Assembly (NCBI RefSeq): GCF_000346505.1
Contig: NZ_ANOH01000263.1
Coordinates: 34,896-98,895, forward strand
Source of the DNA: Aporhodopirellula sallentina SM41
GTDB lineage: Bacteria > Planctomycetota > Planctomycetia > Pirellulales > Pirellulaceae
Length of the DNA stretch: 64,000 nucleotides
Direction of reading: 5' to 3'
Shown here: positions 17,681 to 25,929 of the stretch, one piece after another
Numbering within the stretch: the first letter of the stretch is position 1
Layout of the letters: each line of letters opens with the position of its first letter
The notes under the pieces: model-generated
Database searches by the model: none
What the model saw: only the letters and a program-made list of their open reading frames with translations
What the model was told of the DNA's origin: nothing
Made by a program: the position numbers and the translations under genes

Positions 17681-17984
17681 GGAAATTCCTTGGGGACGAA
17701 ATCACCACACTGTTTCACTCTACAGAGCCTGCAGAGTCGCATTACACATTATACGCTTTCCCCGAAACGATGGTTTCTCGCAAGATCACCCACATCGCAT
17801 GAAATGCTCGACCTTTCTCGATCGTCACGCCCACCCGAAAGCACGCCCACTCTAAAAGATTGTCACATCCCCCCGGAACGTGCGAATCCTGCCGCAAACG
17901 CTCCGCCTCCTGTATTCCTGTGATCTTTGATACGATCGACGCGTCCGCCGTCAGCCCCATTTCTGCACCCGTGTTCCGACTTTC
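17681..17984. other. Divergent intergenic region
   Basis: This 304-base region lies between the leftward Coq4-motif gene and the rightward dehydrogenase gene. It must carry both promoters. I see the AAGGAA ribosome-binding site of the leftward gene close to 17681. I found no strong hairpin, repeat or additional gene. Confidence 0.5.
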
Positions 17985-19058
17985 ATGATGAACGACCAAA
18001 CATTCGAAACGATTCGACGCATCGTTTTGTGCTATCCCGTCGAGTCACATCACGTGACGCAAATCAAAGAAACACTCGTCGCATGCAAAGACGATCCCGC
18101 TATCCCGATGAATCACGACATTGAGGTGATCGACGCGGGCCAGGAACGGGTTGATGAGATGTTGCCTACCGCGGATATCTTTATCGGTCACGCCAAGGTG
18201 CCGGTGGATTGGGACCGTGCTCTCGCTACAAAACGACTGCGATGGATTCAGTCTTCCGCCGCAGGCCTCGACCATTGCTTGGTCCCCGGCGTCATCGCCG
18301 ATCCCGATATTATCGTCAGCAGCGCGTCGGGACTGTTTGCCCCACAGGTTGCCGAGCAAACCTTTGCGTTGCTGTTCGGGCTGCTTCGACGCATCGGGCT
18401 GTTTGAGCGGGCTCGTCAAATTCCCGAGTTCATCCGTCGCCCGACCGACGACCTTCGGGGAAAGACCGTTGGAATCGTGGGACTCGGTGGTAACGGACGC
18501 GAGATTGCCAAGATGCTCCGACCTTGGGAGGTCAAGATTCTCGCGACCGACTACTACCCCGAAAACCAACCGGCCGATGTTGATGAGTTGTGGCCGACCA
18601 GCCGAACCGATGAACTATTCGCATCGTCCGACATTGTGATTTTGACCTTGCCGCTGAATGCATCGACGCGGCACTACGTCGGTGAAAAGCAATTCGCGGC
18701 GATGAAACCCGGCAGCTACTTCGTGAACGTTGCCCGTGGAGCGGTTGTCGATGAGGCGGCACTTGTCGCGGCGCTCTCCCGTGGACACCTCGCCGCTGCC
18801 GGTGTCGACGTGACCGAAACGGAACCTCTGCCGCCGGAGAGTCCGTTGTGGACCGACCCAAACGTACTAATCACTCCGCATGTCGGCGCGCAGTCCTATC
18901 GCCGCGTTGACGACACGACGGATCTCGTCTGCCTGAACCTTCGGCGGTATTTTTCGGGCCTGCCGATTTACAACCGCGTCGACAAAACCCTTGGTTTTCC
19001 GCACCCGAGCGATTCATACCGAGTTGCCTCCGCCGAGGCGACGAACACATCAATTTGA
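17985..19058 (+). CDS. D-isomer-specific 2-hydroxyacid dehydrogenase
   Basis: This 357-aa NAD(P)-dependent oxidoreductase interconverts a 2-keto acid and a D-2-hydroxy acid. The Rossmann motif is GIVGLGGNGREIA (around 163-175). The catalytic triad is visible as Arg251 (NVARGAVVDE), Glu280 (TETEPLP) and His299 (ITPHVGA). The N-terminal catalytic half ends at about residue 155. Two adjacent ATG codons (17985 and 17988) are possible starts. The short insert after GLGGNG is normal. Substrate specificity (glyoxylate, phosphoglycerate, other) cannot be assigned. It is followed by a 447-base region without a sure gene. Confidence 0.9.
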   Translation: MMNDQTFETIRRIVLCYPVESHHVTQIKETLVACKDDPAIPMNHDIEVIDAGQERVDEMLPTADIFIGHAKVPVDWDRALATKRLRWIQSSAAGLDHCLVPGVIADPDIIVSSASGLFAPQVAEQTFALLFGLLRRIGLFERARQIPEFIRRPTDDLRGKTVGIVGLGGNGREIAKMLRPWEVKILATDYYPENQPADVDELWPTSRTDELFASSDIVILTLPLNASTRHYVGEKQFAAMKPGSYFVNVARGAVVDEAALVAALSRGHLAAAGVDVTETEPLPPESPLWTDPNVLITPHVGAQSYRRVDDTTDLVCLNLRRYFSGLPIYNRVDKTLGFPHPSDSYRVASAEATNTSI

Positions 19059-19505
19059 ACATCCGAACCGATTCATTTTCCCAGCCGATTAATTATTCGA
19101 ACTGACGAATGACTCAAAAGAGGCCGCCGAGCCCTTCGGGCGCCTCGCAATTCCTTTCAACCGACGAGTTTGACCGTGAGCAGCAACCGCCCGCCGAATC
19201 CGTCCCATGCCATCGTCACGCACAGCGGACGTGCCGTCGGTCCAATGATGATGCCCGAACAAAACGGGGAATCATTCGTGGAAGAATTTAACCGCACCTA
19301 CCGGTCCATCGGGCTGTCGGTGACGCTGAACGAACATGGACGCCCTTTAGTATCCCAGGTGAAAGGTTTACACTCTCCGATCGAGTGCAGCTCTCCCGGA
19401 CACGTCGATGCCGTCGCATCGGGAACCGCGTGATCATGCACCCATGCGTCGGCACCGCGCCAACGCGATTGTGACTTTGACCGGGCGATTTTGATCGAGA
19501 ATACC
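19059..19505. other. Intergenic region with a hairpin and doubtful small frames
   Basis: Between the dehydrogenase and the DUF3127 gene there is no certain gene. A GC-rich stem-loop (GAGGC at 19120-19124 with GCCTC at 19142-19146, around a CCCTTCGGG core) may end the dehydrogenase transcript, but no T run follows. A weak open frame at 19170-19433 is listed separately. Confidence 0.4.
19170..19433 (+). CDS. Possible small hypothetical protein
   Basis: This 87-codon frame starts at a TTG without a good ribosome-binding site. The translation is hydrophilic, with a segment (EEFNRTYRSIGLSVTL) that could be structured, but it matches no family I know. A second overlapping frame covers part of the same bases. 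It is on the same strand as its neighbours and could precede the DUF3127 gene in a transcript. I give it low confidence; conservation in relatives would decide. Confidence 0.2.
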   Translation: MTVSSNRPPNPSHAIVTHSGRAVGPMMMPEQNGESFVEEFNRTYRSIGLSVTLNEHGRPLVSQVKGLHSPIECSSPGHVDAVASGTA

Positions 19506-19874
19506 ATGAGTGATGCAAAAGTACGTGGCGTTGTCCACTTGATTGAGGAAACTAAAACCTACGGACAGAAAGGTTTTCGCAAACGGCTAGTCGTTTTGGA
19601 ACAGGACAAAGGCAGCTTCACGAACTACGTTCCCGTGGAATTCACTCGCGACGCATGCGACAGCGTAGACGAAATGAAAAAAGGTGACGAAGTCGAAGTG
19701 ACCTACCGCCTGAACGGCCGGCGTTGGCAAAAAGACGCCAACAGTGAGGTGAAATTCTTCGTCAACGTGGAGGCGATGTCATTCCAGGTGGTTGGCGGTG
19801 GCGGAGCATCCGCCGGATCGGCCAACGACGCCTTCGCCGAAGCAGGTGGGGAAGAAGACGACGCACCGTTCTAA
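19506..19874 (+). CDS. DUF3127 OB-fold-like protein
   Basis: This 122-aa protein starts at the ATG at 19506 with GAGA six bases upstream; an in-frame TTG 15 bases earlier is less likely. Residues 1-95 follow the DUF3127 pattern: a VRGVVHLI strand, a KRLVVLEQ strand, the central NYVPVEF, the turn MKKGDEVEVTYRLNGR and a final FFVNVEAMSF strand. DUF3127 resembles an OB-fold, and its members are sometimes found in phage and DNA-binding contexts. The tail is Gly/Ala-rich and ends acidic (EEDDAPF). That is reminiscent of the acidic tip of single-strand-binding proteins, but this is only a resemblance. Function is unknown. A structured region and the sigma-factor operon follow. Confidence 0.75.
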   Translation: MSDAKVRGVVHLIEETKTYGQKGFRKRLVVLEQDKGSFTNYVPVEFTRDACDSVDEMKKGDEVEVTYRLNGRRWQKDANSEVKFFVNVEAMSFQVVGGGGASAGSANDAFAEAGGEEDDAPF

Positions 19875-19919
19875 AGCGAGGCGACCACCGTCGTTACAGC
19901 GATAAAGCCTGCAAACAAA

Positions 19920-20052
19920 GCCAGCAAACTGTGCTGGCACAGGGGTTGGCAAACCCAGCCGGCGAAAGCGGGCTGAGCCCCCGCCGCGAAGTTTTCTCGA
20001 AATAACTTCGTAATAATTAGACAAACCTCGCCCCAACGCGCATCTTGTGGGG
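19920..20052 (+). promoter_or_regulatory. Array of stem-loops in the leader of the sigma-factor operon
   Basis: Four consecutive perfect or near-perfect hairpins can be drawn. GCCAGC/GCTGGC is at 19920-19938. GGGTT/AACCC with a GGCA loop is at 19943-19956. AGCCGGC/GCGGGCT with a GAAA loop and one G-G mismatch is at 19957-19974. CGAAGTT/AACTTCG is at 19987-20010. A fifth pairing, CCCCA (20031-20035) with TGGGG (20048-20052), would cover the only ribosome-binding-like G run before the ATG at 20055. This could be a regulatory leader, a terminator zone for the DUF3127 gene, or partly chance, since the stems are only 5-7 pairs. No known riboswitch was recognised. Confidence 0.35.
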
Positions 20053-20054
20053 TG

Positions 20055-20654
20055 ATGAACCAATTTACCCCACCGCCGTCCGGCGCCACCTTCTCCCAGC
20101 GGGTGCGCACGTCCGCTCGCCAGCTCGCTGAGCTCGGCGAGGATTCCATCAGCGGATTGATCGACCTGACCTCGTTGCGGTTGGTGCGTTTCGCAACCAC
20201 CCTAACGCGGAACCAACACGACGCCGAGGATGCGGTTCAGGCAACGTTGGTCAAGATTGCGGCTCAACCCAAACGCCTGCATCAATGCACGGATCCGTGG
20301 GCCTATCTGCTCCGCATGGTTCGCAACGAATCAATGCTGATCATGAGGCGACGTCCCCGCTGGAACCTGATCGGTGATGTATGTGACCTGCTAACACGCT
20401 GCCGCGTCGATGAACTCGAACGCGAGGAAAGCTACCGCGAAATTTGGCGGGCGATGCGGAAATTGCCGACGCAGCAAAGCGAAGTCGTTGTGCTGAAGAT
20501 CTGGGAGGAGATGACGTTCGCTGAAATCGCCGGCGTCCTGGACATCTCCCCTTCGACCGCAGCGAGCCGGTATCGATACGCGATCGCGAAACTCAACTGC
20601 CAACTTCGCGAAAATCTTTCCCAACCGCACGAGGATCTGCAACAGCATGTTTGA
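20055..20654 (+). CDS. ECF-type RNA polymerase sigma factor
   Basis: This 199-aa protein has the two domains of extracytoplasmic-function sigma factors. Region 2 has the segment RLVRFATTLTRNQHDAEDAVQ with DPWAYLLRMVRNE after it. Region 4 holds the helix-turn-helix EEMTFAEIAGVLDISPSTAASRY split across its helices. I choose the ATG at 20055; a GTG directly before it is the alternative. Its end overlaps the next gene by 8 bases, and a run of overlapping pseudopilin-type genes follows. It therefore probably controls this operon, possibly its own promoter. It is of the short planctomycete type without extra C-terminal domains. Confidence 0.9.
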   Translation: MNQFTPPPSGATFSQRVRTSARQLAELGEDSISGLIDLTSLRLVRFATTLTRNQHDAEDAVQATLVKIAAQPKRLHQCTDPWAYLLRMVRNESMLIMRRRPRWNLIGDVCDLLTRCRVDELEREESYREIWRAMRKLPTQQSEVVVLKIWEEMTFAEIAGVLDISPSTAASRYRYAIAKLNCQLRENLSQPHEDLQQHV

Positions 20655-21219
20655 TCCTTCGCAATGGCCCGACAAATCCGAATCTCACGAATCATCCCAG
20701 GGCGATGCATTCTTCGACGAGATGAAGGAACTGTATGGAGATGATTCGCATGGGCCGCACTTCGCCGATGAAACCATCCACAACGGCGTCGAACTCGAAG
20801 AGTTAATTCGTGGCGCGGGGCGCTACGTACGCCCCGGTGACCAACTCCGCGCCCGCATTCTCGAGCGTGTTTCGCATCGACGAGAACGACGACGGATTTG
20901 GCAACGCGTCTTGGGTGGTTTCACCCTGTCATGCACCATCGCTCTGGCGTTGATCATCATCGGCCGGTCTGCAATGACCTTCATGCCGCGTGGGCCTTCG
21001 TCGAGCGACCTGCATTCCCAAGCCACGCGTCGAGCCAACGCCGACGGAGTCGCTTGGGAATGGGCGTTGACCGAAGTCGTCTACGATTGGCGACGCTCCG
21101 CCGCAACCAACCTTTCGCGAGCAACACCCGCGCCGCAAACGTCAGCCACGAACCAACCGGAAAGCGATCGCCCAAGCGTTCCAACATCACGTACACATCG
21201 TGACGGGTCGTTACGATGA
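20647..21219 (+). CDS. Single-pass membrane protein, candidate anti-sigma factor
   Basis: This 190-aa protein has a cytoplasmic N-terminal part of about 85 residues, one membrane helix at about 88-107 (FTLSCTIALALIIIG) and a periplasmic-side C-terminus rich in Ser, Thr, Arg and Pro. This topology and the 8-base overlap with the sigma-factor gene fit an anti-sigma factor. I do not see the HxxxCxxC zinc motif of ZAS anti-sigma factors, so the assignment rests on context. The basic stretch before the helix (HRRERRRIWQR) would act as the membrane stop. It could instead be a component of the pseudopilin machinery. Its last bases (ATGA) are shared with the next start. Confidence 0.6.
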   Translation: MFDPSQWPDKSESHESSQGDAFFDEMKELYGDDSHGPHFADETIHNGVELEELIRGAGRYVRPGDQLRARILERVSHRRERRRIWQRVLGGFTLSCTIALALIIIGRSAMTFMPRGPSSSDLHSQATRRANADGVAWEWALTEVVYDWRRSAATNLSRATPAPQTSATNQPESDRPSVPTSRTHRDGSLR

Positions 21220-22196
21220 ACGATCCCAACTCGGCGAAGCGCGAAACACAGCCGGACAAAAGAGCGGAACGTTTGCGATCGTATCACCAGTCCCTGCGAG
21301 CCGCTGTGATTGCCGGCGTTAAACTCGACCTCGGCACGCTCCGTCATCCCGGCACACCATCGCCGCAGCGAAACGACGCTGTGCCAAATTCAGCACACCT
21401 CGGCGGGATCGCGAACCTTGCCAAACTCTCTCGTCTCGAACCGATGCTCGCCGAGGCGATTCGGAAGAGCGATGACACCCAACAGGCCGCGAATTCGCAG
21501 AGCGACGATCCGGCGAACGGGTTACCCACCGCCTATGTCTCAGCGTTTCACTTTTTCGAACAAACCGGCCGGATCGATTTGGTTTTGGATTCGCTGTCGT
21601 TGCCCTCCGCGGTCAATCGAGACCTCGCCAGCGCAATTCGCCCGGTCTGTTTTTACATGGCGTTGCTACTGTTGGCAGGGACGGGTGGCCTGACGGTCTT
21701 TGCCACGATTTCAGGCCCCAGGATGACCGCCATTCGCAACGACATGGCATTGCAACCCATCGCCGAAGTGAGTGAGTCTTGGTTGGCTTCCCCGGACATT
21801 AGTCCGCTTTTGATTGTCCTCCCGATCTTGACCGTGGGCATGATTTTGCTGGGAACCACCACGAAAGGTTCCGCGGCAATCGTTGGGCTTCTGGGAGGAA
21901 AACGCTATCGCATCGATCGTTCTCGATTCGTACTTGCGAACATTGAAAAGGCCCGAGGTCCGCGTTCGCAATCAGAGCCCGACGGACGCAACAGTCGCTT
22001 GTCGTTGGTGGCCGCGCACGCGTCCACGCTCGCTCAGCATCGCCTCACCCGCCTGCGCATCGGACTGCCCACAATCCTGATCGCGATACTCGGTGGTGGC
22101 GGTGTTCTTATCTACTGCCTGATCCTTTTTGGTCCACTCATCTGGCTCATCCACGACATGGCAACCATTCCAATCGAGCAAGGGATGTTACCTTGA
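21216..22196 (+). CDS. Divergent GspF/PilC-like membrane platform protein (first of three)
   Basis: This 326-aa protein has three hydrophobic regions at about 142-165, 194-215 and 280-312. The arrangement is that of one half of a type II secretion or type IV pilus platform protein. The segment after the first helix (ISGPRMTAIRNDM) stands where the neighbours have IVPTFEQMFDEF, and the C-terminal long helix matches theirs. Cytoplasmic helices before the first membrane segment contain SAFHFFEQTGRIDLVLDSL, comparable to the gain-of-extension motif region of GspF. It is much more diverged than the next two proteins and lacks obvious conserved Pro-Thr-Phe. It starts by ATGA overlap and ends by TTGA overlap. 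Confidence 0.6.
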   Translation: MNDPNSAKRETQPDKRAERLRSYHQSLRAAVIAGVKLDLGTLRHPGTPSPQRNDAVPNSAHLGGIANLAKLSRLEPMLAEAIRKSDDTQQAANSQSDDPANGLPTAYVSAFHFFEQTGRIDLVLDSLSLPSAVNRDLASAIRPVCFYMALLLLAGTGGLTVFATISGPRMTAIRNDMALQPIAEVSESWLASPDISPLLIVLPILTVGMILLGTTTKGSAAIVGLLGGKRYRIDRSRFVLANIEKARGPRSQSEPDGRNSRLSLVAAHASTLAQHRLTRLRIGLPTILIAILGGGGVLIYCLILFGPLIWLIHDMATIPIEQGMLP

Positions 22197-23404
22197 CCGA
22201 TATTGCTCGAACCGATGTGCAGCCACCTCAATGGATCCGCGCGTGGCTACCTCACCGCGACAAAATCGTTTCGGCGTTAACGCTTTCCGCCGATGCTGTT
22301 TCCGGATCATCTCAACAACAGATTCACCAACTCGCCGACGAAGTAGCCTTCCTGAACGAAGATGCCGACGTCCTTCTCAATCCGTTCGCGTTGGAAATCT
22401 TCCTCAACCTGGAAGCCGTCCCCGTCCTCGACGGGCCTTTCACACCCTCGGTGTCAAAAGAATCTTCGCCAACCCCCGCGGAGACTGACCCTGAGCAAAC
22501 TGGCACGGTCGAACCGCCGCTGGATCTCGAATCTCGGATTCAATCGGCGGTCAACTCCACACTCCTGGCTCACATTCGTATTCAATCGCGCGGCCAACGA
22601 ATCCTCACCGTGATCGCTTATCCGCTCGTCGTGATGACGGTTTGCATGGGCGTTCTGATCTTTGCGGGGCTTTTGATCGTTCCAACGTTCGAACAAATGT
22701 TTGACGAATTCGGTTTGAAACTCCCATTCTTTACACAACTGTTGTTCCGTTTCTCAAACATTGTTCAGTCGCCATTCACTTACGTTGTGCTGTTTGGGTT
22801 AACAGCGATCGTTGCATTGGCAGCCTGGCTGCGTTGGGGAACCAACTCGCCTTTGTACGCCCGGTCCCCTCGACGAGGAACCCGTGTGCAATTTCGGCCA
22901 ACCGCACCTCGCTCAACACGCGGCACGTGCGCCGATTGGGCGTGGCACCTGTCGCTGTTGATGCGAACTGGACTTTCGAAGGCGGATGCCATCGAAGTTG
23001 CCGGCGTCGCGTCCGCACAAAAGTGGTTGTGTCGAGGCAGTCAGTTTTGGGCCGATGCGATCCGCATGGGAGACGATCCTTTTCACGGTGTCACTCATTT
23101 CCGTCGGGTGCCGTGCCACATGCTCGCGGACGCTCTCTCGATCGATGTTGCCCTTGCACCGCAACGGCAACCGGACCCCAGCAAAACACCTCCAACTCCG
23201 GGTACTCAGGAGACGCTGAATCAATACCAAGCCAACATCCTTCGTGAAATCGCGGAACTGTATTGGGATCGGGACCGACATGTCACCATTTGGCGTTTAG
23301 GTTGGGTGTCGCCACTGATCGTTTTCTGTGTCGGTTTCATCATTTGGTTCGTGGTGATCGCCTTGTTCGCTCCGCTGGTGAGTCTCATTTCGGGGTTAAC
23401 ATGA
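22193..23404 (+). CDS. GspF/PilC-like type II secretion platform protein (second)
   Basis: This 403-aa protein starts at a TTG overlapping the previous stop (TTGA), with GGGA about ten bases before it; there is no early in-frame ATG. The membrane domain has the canonical signature after the first helix (IVPTFEQMFDEFGLKLP, about residues 160-176), then a second helix, a cytoplasmic helical domain and the C-terminal helix pair region. The N-terminal 130 residues replace the first F domain of normal GspF (about 400 aa with two F domains) and are not clearly homologous. In characterised systems GspF anchors the assembly ATPase and pseudopilus. No ATPase gene is nearby. Confidence 0.8.
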   Translation: MTDIARTDVQPPQWIRAWLPHRDKIVSALTLSADAVSGSSQQQIHQLADEVAFLNEDADVLLNPFALEIFLNLEAVPVLDGPFTPSVSKESSPTPAETDPEQTGTVEPPLDLESRIQSAVNSTLLAHIRIQSRGQRILTVIAYPLVVMTVCMGVLIFAGLLIVPTFEQMFDEFGLKLPFFTQLLFRFSNIVQSPFTYVVLFGLTAIVALAAWLRWGTNSPLYARSPRRGTRVQFRPTAPRSTRGTCADWAWHLSLLMRTGLSKADAIEVAGVASAQKWLCRGSQFWADAIRMGDDPFHGVTHFRRVPCHMLADALSIDVALAPQRQPDPSKTPPTPGTQETLNQYQANILREIAELYWDRDRHVTIWRLGWVSPLIVFCVGFIIWFVVIALFAPLVSLISGLT

Positions 23405-24456
23405 GCAGCAGCGAACCCTTCTTTTTCCAAGTCACTCTACCGCACGAACGTGCTCTGGTTCGTGTTCTATCCATGGCAACGCGGCGACGTCTCCATGCCG
23501 CGAGGATGGTGGAACGGTTAGCGTGCGAGTTCAAACGACGCCCCGCACGAGCCTTGAATCAAGTCGCCCGACTGTTGGCTGAAGGCACACCGATTGTTGA
23601 CGCACTCGAACAAACCCCGCGAGCGCTCGATCCGACTGCGGTGTTGCTACTGCGGCTTGCCTCCCAAACCGGGACGTTCTCCGAAACACTGGATTCATTG
23701 ATCGCGGAAGACGAACAAACCGACGCCGCCAATGAAGTTCGCACAGCCTCGATCGAGAACCAACTCTATCAAGTCGCAGTCGGGTTCTTGATGGCGTGGC
23801 TGCTCATTGCGTTTTTGCTGACGTTCATCGTCCCAACATTCCAAAAGATGTTCGAGGAATTCGGAATCGACCTACCCGGTTCGATGTTGTTGCTGATCGC
23901 AATTGGCGATTATTGGCCGGTCTTAATGTTGCTCTCCCTCGTGTTGCTATTCACCATCTTAATCTTCGGTCCGCTCGTTATCGGACGACCGCGATGGGCA
24001 ATGGAATTTGGGCGCAGACGTTTGCACGCCCGTGCCGACCTGCTATCGCTACTCGCAACAATCCTTCAGTCGGGCCGCCCGCTCGCATCCGGGATCGACA
24101 CGTTGTCTCGCATTCATCCGGTCAGTCGAATACGCACGCGTCTGGTCAAAGTATCCAAGTCGATCGATCAGGGTGAAGATACTTGGCGAGCCCTCTCGGC
24201 ACAAAAATTCATTGGCAACGCCCAGATGCACGCGTTCCAAACGACGCAGGACCAAACAGCACAGGCATGGCTGCTACGCTTTGAAGCTCGCCGAACCAAC
24301 ATCTGGATCGAACTCCGCAGCAACTTTCTTGCTCGATGCATCTCGCTTGCGACGCTCCTGTTGCTCGCCGCGGTTGTCCTACTAGCCTCCGTGGCAGTTT
24401 TCACGTCGGTATACGGTTTGGTGAGTGGACTCGCTTGTGTGGGCTTTATCGGATGA
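23401..24456 (+). CDS. GspF/PilC-like type II secretion platform protein (third)
   Basis: This 351-aa protein starts at the ATG at 23401 in an ATGA overlap. Its N-terminal cytoplasmic F domain is recognisable: LNQVARLLAEGTPIVDALEQTP, followed by LLLRLASQTGTFSETLDSL. The first helix ends in the family signature IVPTFQKMFEEFGIDLPG (about 145-162). Another helix and a short second cytoplasmic domain (LLATILQSGRPLASGIDTL) follow, with a C-terminal helix. It is the most canonical of the three F proteins. Two near-full F proteins side by side suggests a heteromeric platform. It ends in an ATGA overlap with the first pseudopilin gene. Confidence 0.85.
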   Translation: MSSSEPFFFQVTLPHERALVRVLSMATRRRLHAARMVERLACEFKRRPARALNQVARLLAEGTPIVDALEQTPRALDPTAVLLLRLASQTGTFSETLDSLIAEDEQTDAANEVRTASIENQLYQVAVGFLMAWLLIAFLLTFIVPTFQKMFEEFGIDLPGSMLLLIAIGDYWPVLMLLSLVLLFTILIFGPLVIGRPRWAMEFGRRRLHARADLLSLLATILQSGRPLASGIDTLSRIHPVSRIRTRLVKVSKSIDQGEDTWRALSAQKFIGNAQMHAFQTTQDQTAQAWLLRFEARRTNIWIELRSNFLARCISLATLLLLAAVVLLASVAVFTSVYGLVSGLACVGFIG

Positions 24457-24878
24457 AACACACCAAACCCAGAATCAATCATGATCGCTGGAACAGGCCC
24501 CGCAAGGGGTTCACGATGCTGGAATGCGTCGTTGCGGCGTCGATCCTAATGGTGGCGATGAGCACCGTCGCTACGTTCGCGTATCGCGTTCATCGCCTAT
24601 GGATGGATGTTGCCGATCAACGCATCGCGATGAACGAACTGACCAACCAAATCGAATTCATCACACAACTGCCGGTCGAAGAAATCGATGACGCGATCGC
24701 CGGCATCACACCTTCCGCGATCGCCGCAATCAGCCTGGACCATCCGGAGCTTTCCGCCACACGCACTCAAGATAAATTTGGCGACCGGATTACCGTTACG
24801 CTGCGTTGGCGATCAACCAACCCGATTCCTCCGGTTCGATTGGTAGGCTGGATCAACTCGAAGGAGTCGACACCATGA
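24453..24878 (+). CDS. Minor pseudopilin (GspI-like)
   Basis: This 141-aa protein starts at the ATG at 24453 (ATGA overlap). It has a type III (prepilin) signal: basic residues, then cleavage after Gly19 before FTMLE, with the essential Glu at +5 (Glu24) inside a hydrophobic helix (CVVAASILMVAMSTVATF). The body after the helix is short, about 90 residues, as in GspI/PilV-type minor pseudopilins. It needs a prepilin peptidase, which is not encoded in the window. It is followed by a second pseudopilin in an ATGA overlap. Confidence 0.82.
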   Translation: MKHTKPRINHDRWNRPRKGFTMLECVVAASILMVAMSTVATFAYRVHRLWMDVADQRIAMNELTNQIEFITQLPVEEIDDAIAGITPSAIAAISLDHPELSATRTQDKFGDRITVTLRWRSTNPIPPVRLVGWINSKESTP

Positions 24879-25477
24879 CATTGAGTTTAACAGCACGGCG
24901 AGGCTCTTCTCTGATCGAAATCATGGTGGTGCTGTCAGTCTCATCGACCCTTCTGGTCCTCGCGGTCGGATGGATCCATCAGTCAATCCGGCTCGCCTCA
25001 ATCCTGCGAAGCCACGAACGTCACCACCAAAGCGTGCTGCGGTTGTCGAGACAATTCCGTGACGACGCACACCTAGCCGCTCAGGTGATTCAGAATGAGA
25101 ACGAGATTCGCTTTTTGGCAGAAAACTCAGAAATCCGATATCAGATCGACGATTTGACGGTCACTCGGATTCACCAGACGCCATCCGACGATGCACCACC
25201 ACATCGTGAAAGCTATCAACTCGCTGTTCGTTCTGAAGCTTCGTTCGATTTGCTTCCTGATTCCGATTGGGTCGTTCTTACCGTACGTCGCCGCCGTCCA
25301 CCACACGCAGCAGCAGAACCACACACAAGCAACCCCGATGCGTCCGCCGATTCAACACCACGTGAATCCGAAAAGGTTAGCCTACCGACCGACCTCGTCG
25401 TTCGCGCCGCGGTTGGACGTTGGTCCGATGAGCGATCTGACAACAAAGCCCCACCGCGTGAGGATTCTCTGCCGTGA
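24875..25477 (+). CDS. Minor pseudopilin (GspJ/PilW-like)
   Basis: This 200-aa protein starts at the ATG at 24875 (ATGA overlap). The prepilin signal is RRG/SSLIEIMVVL, cleaved after Gly10 with Glu15 at +5. Serine at +1 is unusual, as most prepilins have Phe or Met. The body begins with a helix (LASILRSHERHHQSVLRLSRQF, in two parts) and a beta-rich region, with a polar C-terminus. The length fits GspJ or PilW. It ends in a GTGA overlap with the next gene. Confidence 0.75.
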   Translation: MTLSLTARRGSSLIEIMVVLSVSSTLLVLAVGWIHQSIRLASILRSHERHHQSVLRLSRQFRDDAHLAAQVIQNENEIRFLAENSEIRYQIDDLTVTRIHQTPSDDAPPHRESYQLAVRSEASFDLLPDSDWVVLTVRRRRPPHAAAEPHTSNPDASADSTPRESEKVSLPTDLVVRAAVGRWSDERSDNKAPPREDSLP

Positions 25478-25920
25478 CAAATCAACATCGCACGCATTCG
25501 CGAAGCGATCGCGGAACAGTCCTGATTGCCGTGTTGGTCTGCTTGACCGTTGCGTCAGCCATCACGGGTGTTGCGTTGCAGTCGAGCCTACGCTCGCGGC
25601 GTCACATGAACGTCCAATGGCAACTCGAGCAAACTCGTTTGCTTCTGGATGCCGGGATTCGACGTGCCATGACCCGCGGTGCAGACAACCCTGATTACGA
25701 AGGTGAATCATGGAGTGTTGATGATGCACTGGAGGCGTTTCCGGTGGCGAACGTTGAGATTCGCCCAACCCAAGACGACGCCTCCGAAAACAGCAACTTG
25801 CGACTTTATCGCGTCACGGCTTTGATCCAAAACCGCGACCGTATCCCGGTGCAAACGAAACGTTCTCAAATCATTCGAATCCACCGCAAACCAACAGCCA
25901 CCCCGCTCATCAATCCCTAG
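25474..25920 (+). CDS. PilX/GspK-like pseudopilin without the +5 glutamate
   Basis: This 148-aa protein starts at a GTG in a GTGA overlap. Its N-terminus (SDRGTVLIAVLVCLTVASAI) is of the prepilin type, with cleavage expected after Gly14. The +5 residue is Ala19 rather than Glu, as seen in GspK, the tip pseudopilin, and in some PilX proteins. The body is much shorter than GspK (about 300 aa) and lacks the large insert. With the two preceding proteins it could form the tip complex of a pseudopilus. It is followed nine bases later by the DUF1559 pseudopilin gene. Confidence 0.72.
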   Translation: MTNQHRTHSRSDRGTVLIAVLVCLTVASAITGVALQSSLRSRRHMNVQWQLEQTRLLLDAGIRRAMTRGADNPDYEGESWSVDDALEAFPVANVEIRPTQDDASENSNLRLYRVTALIQNRDRIPVQTKRSQIIRIHRKPTATPLINP

Positions 25921-25929
25921 GAGCTCATC

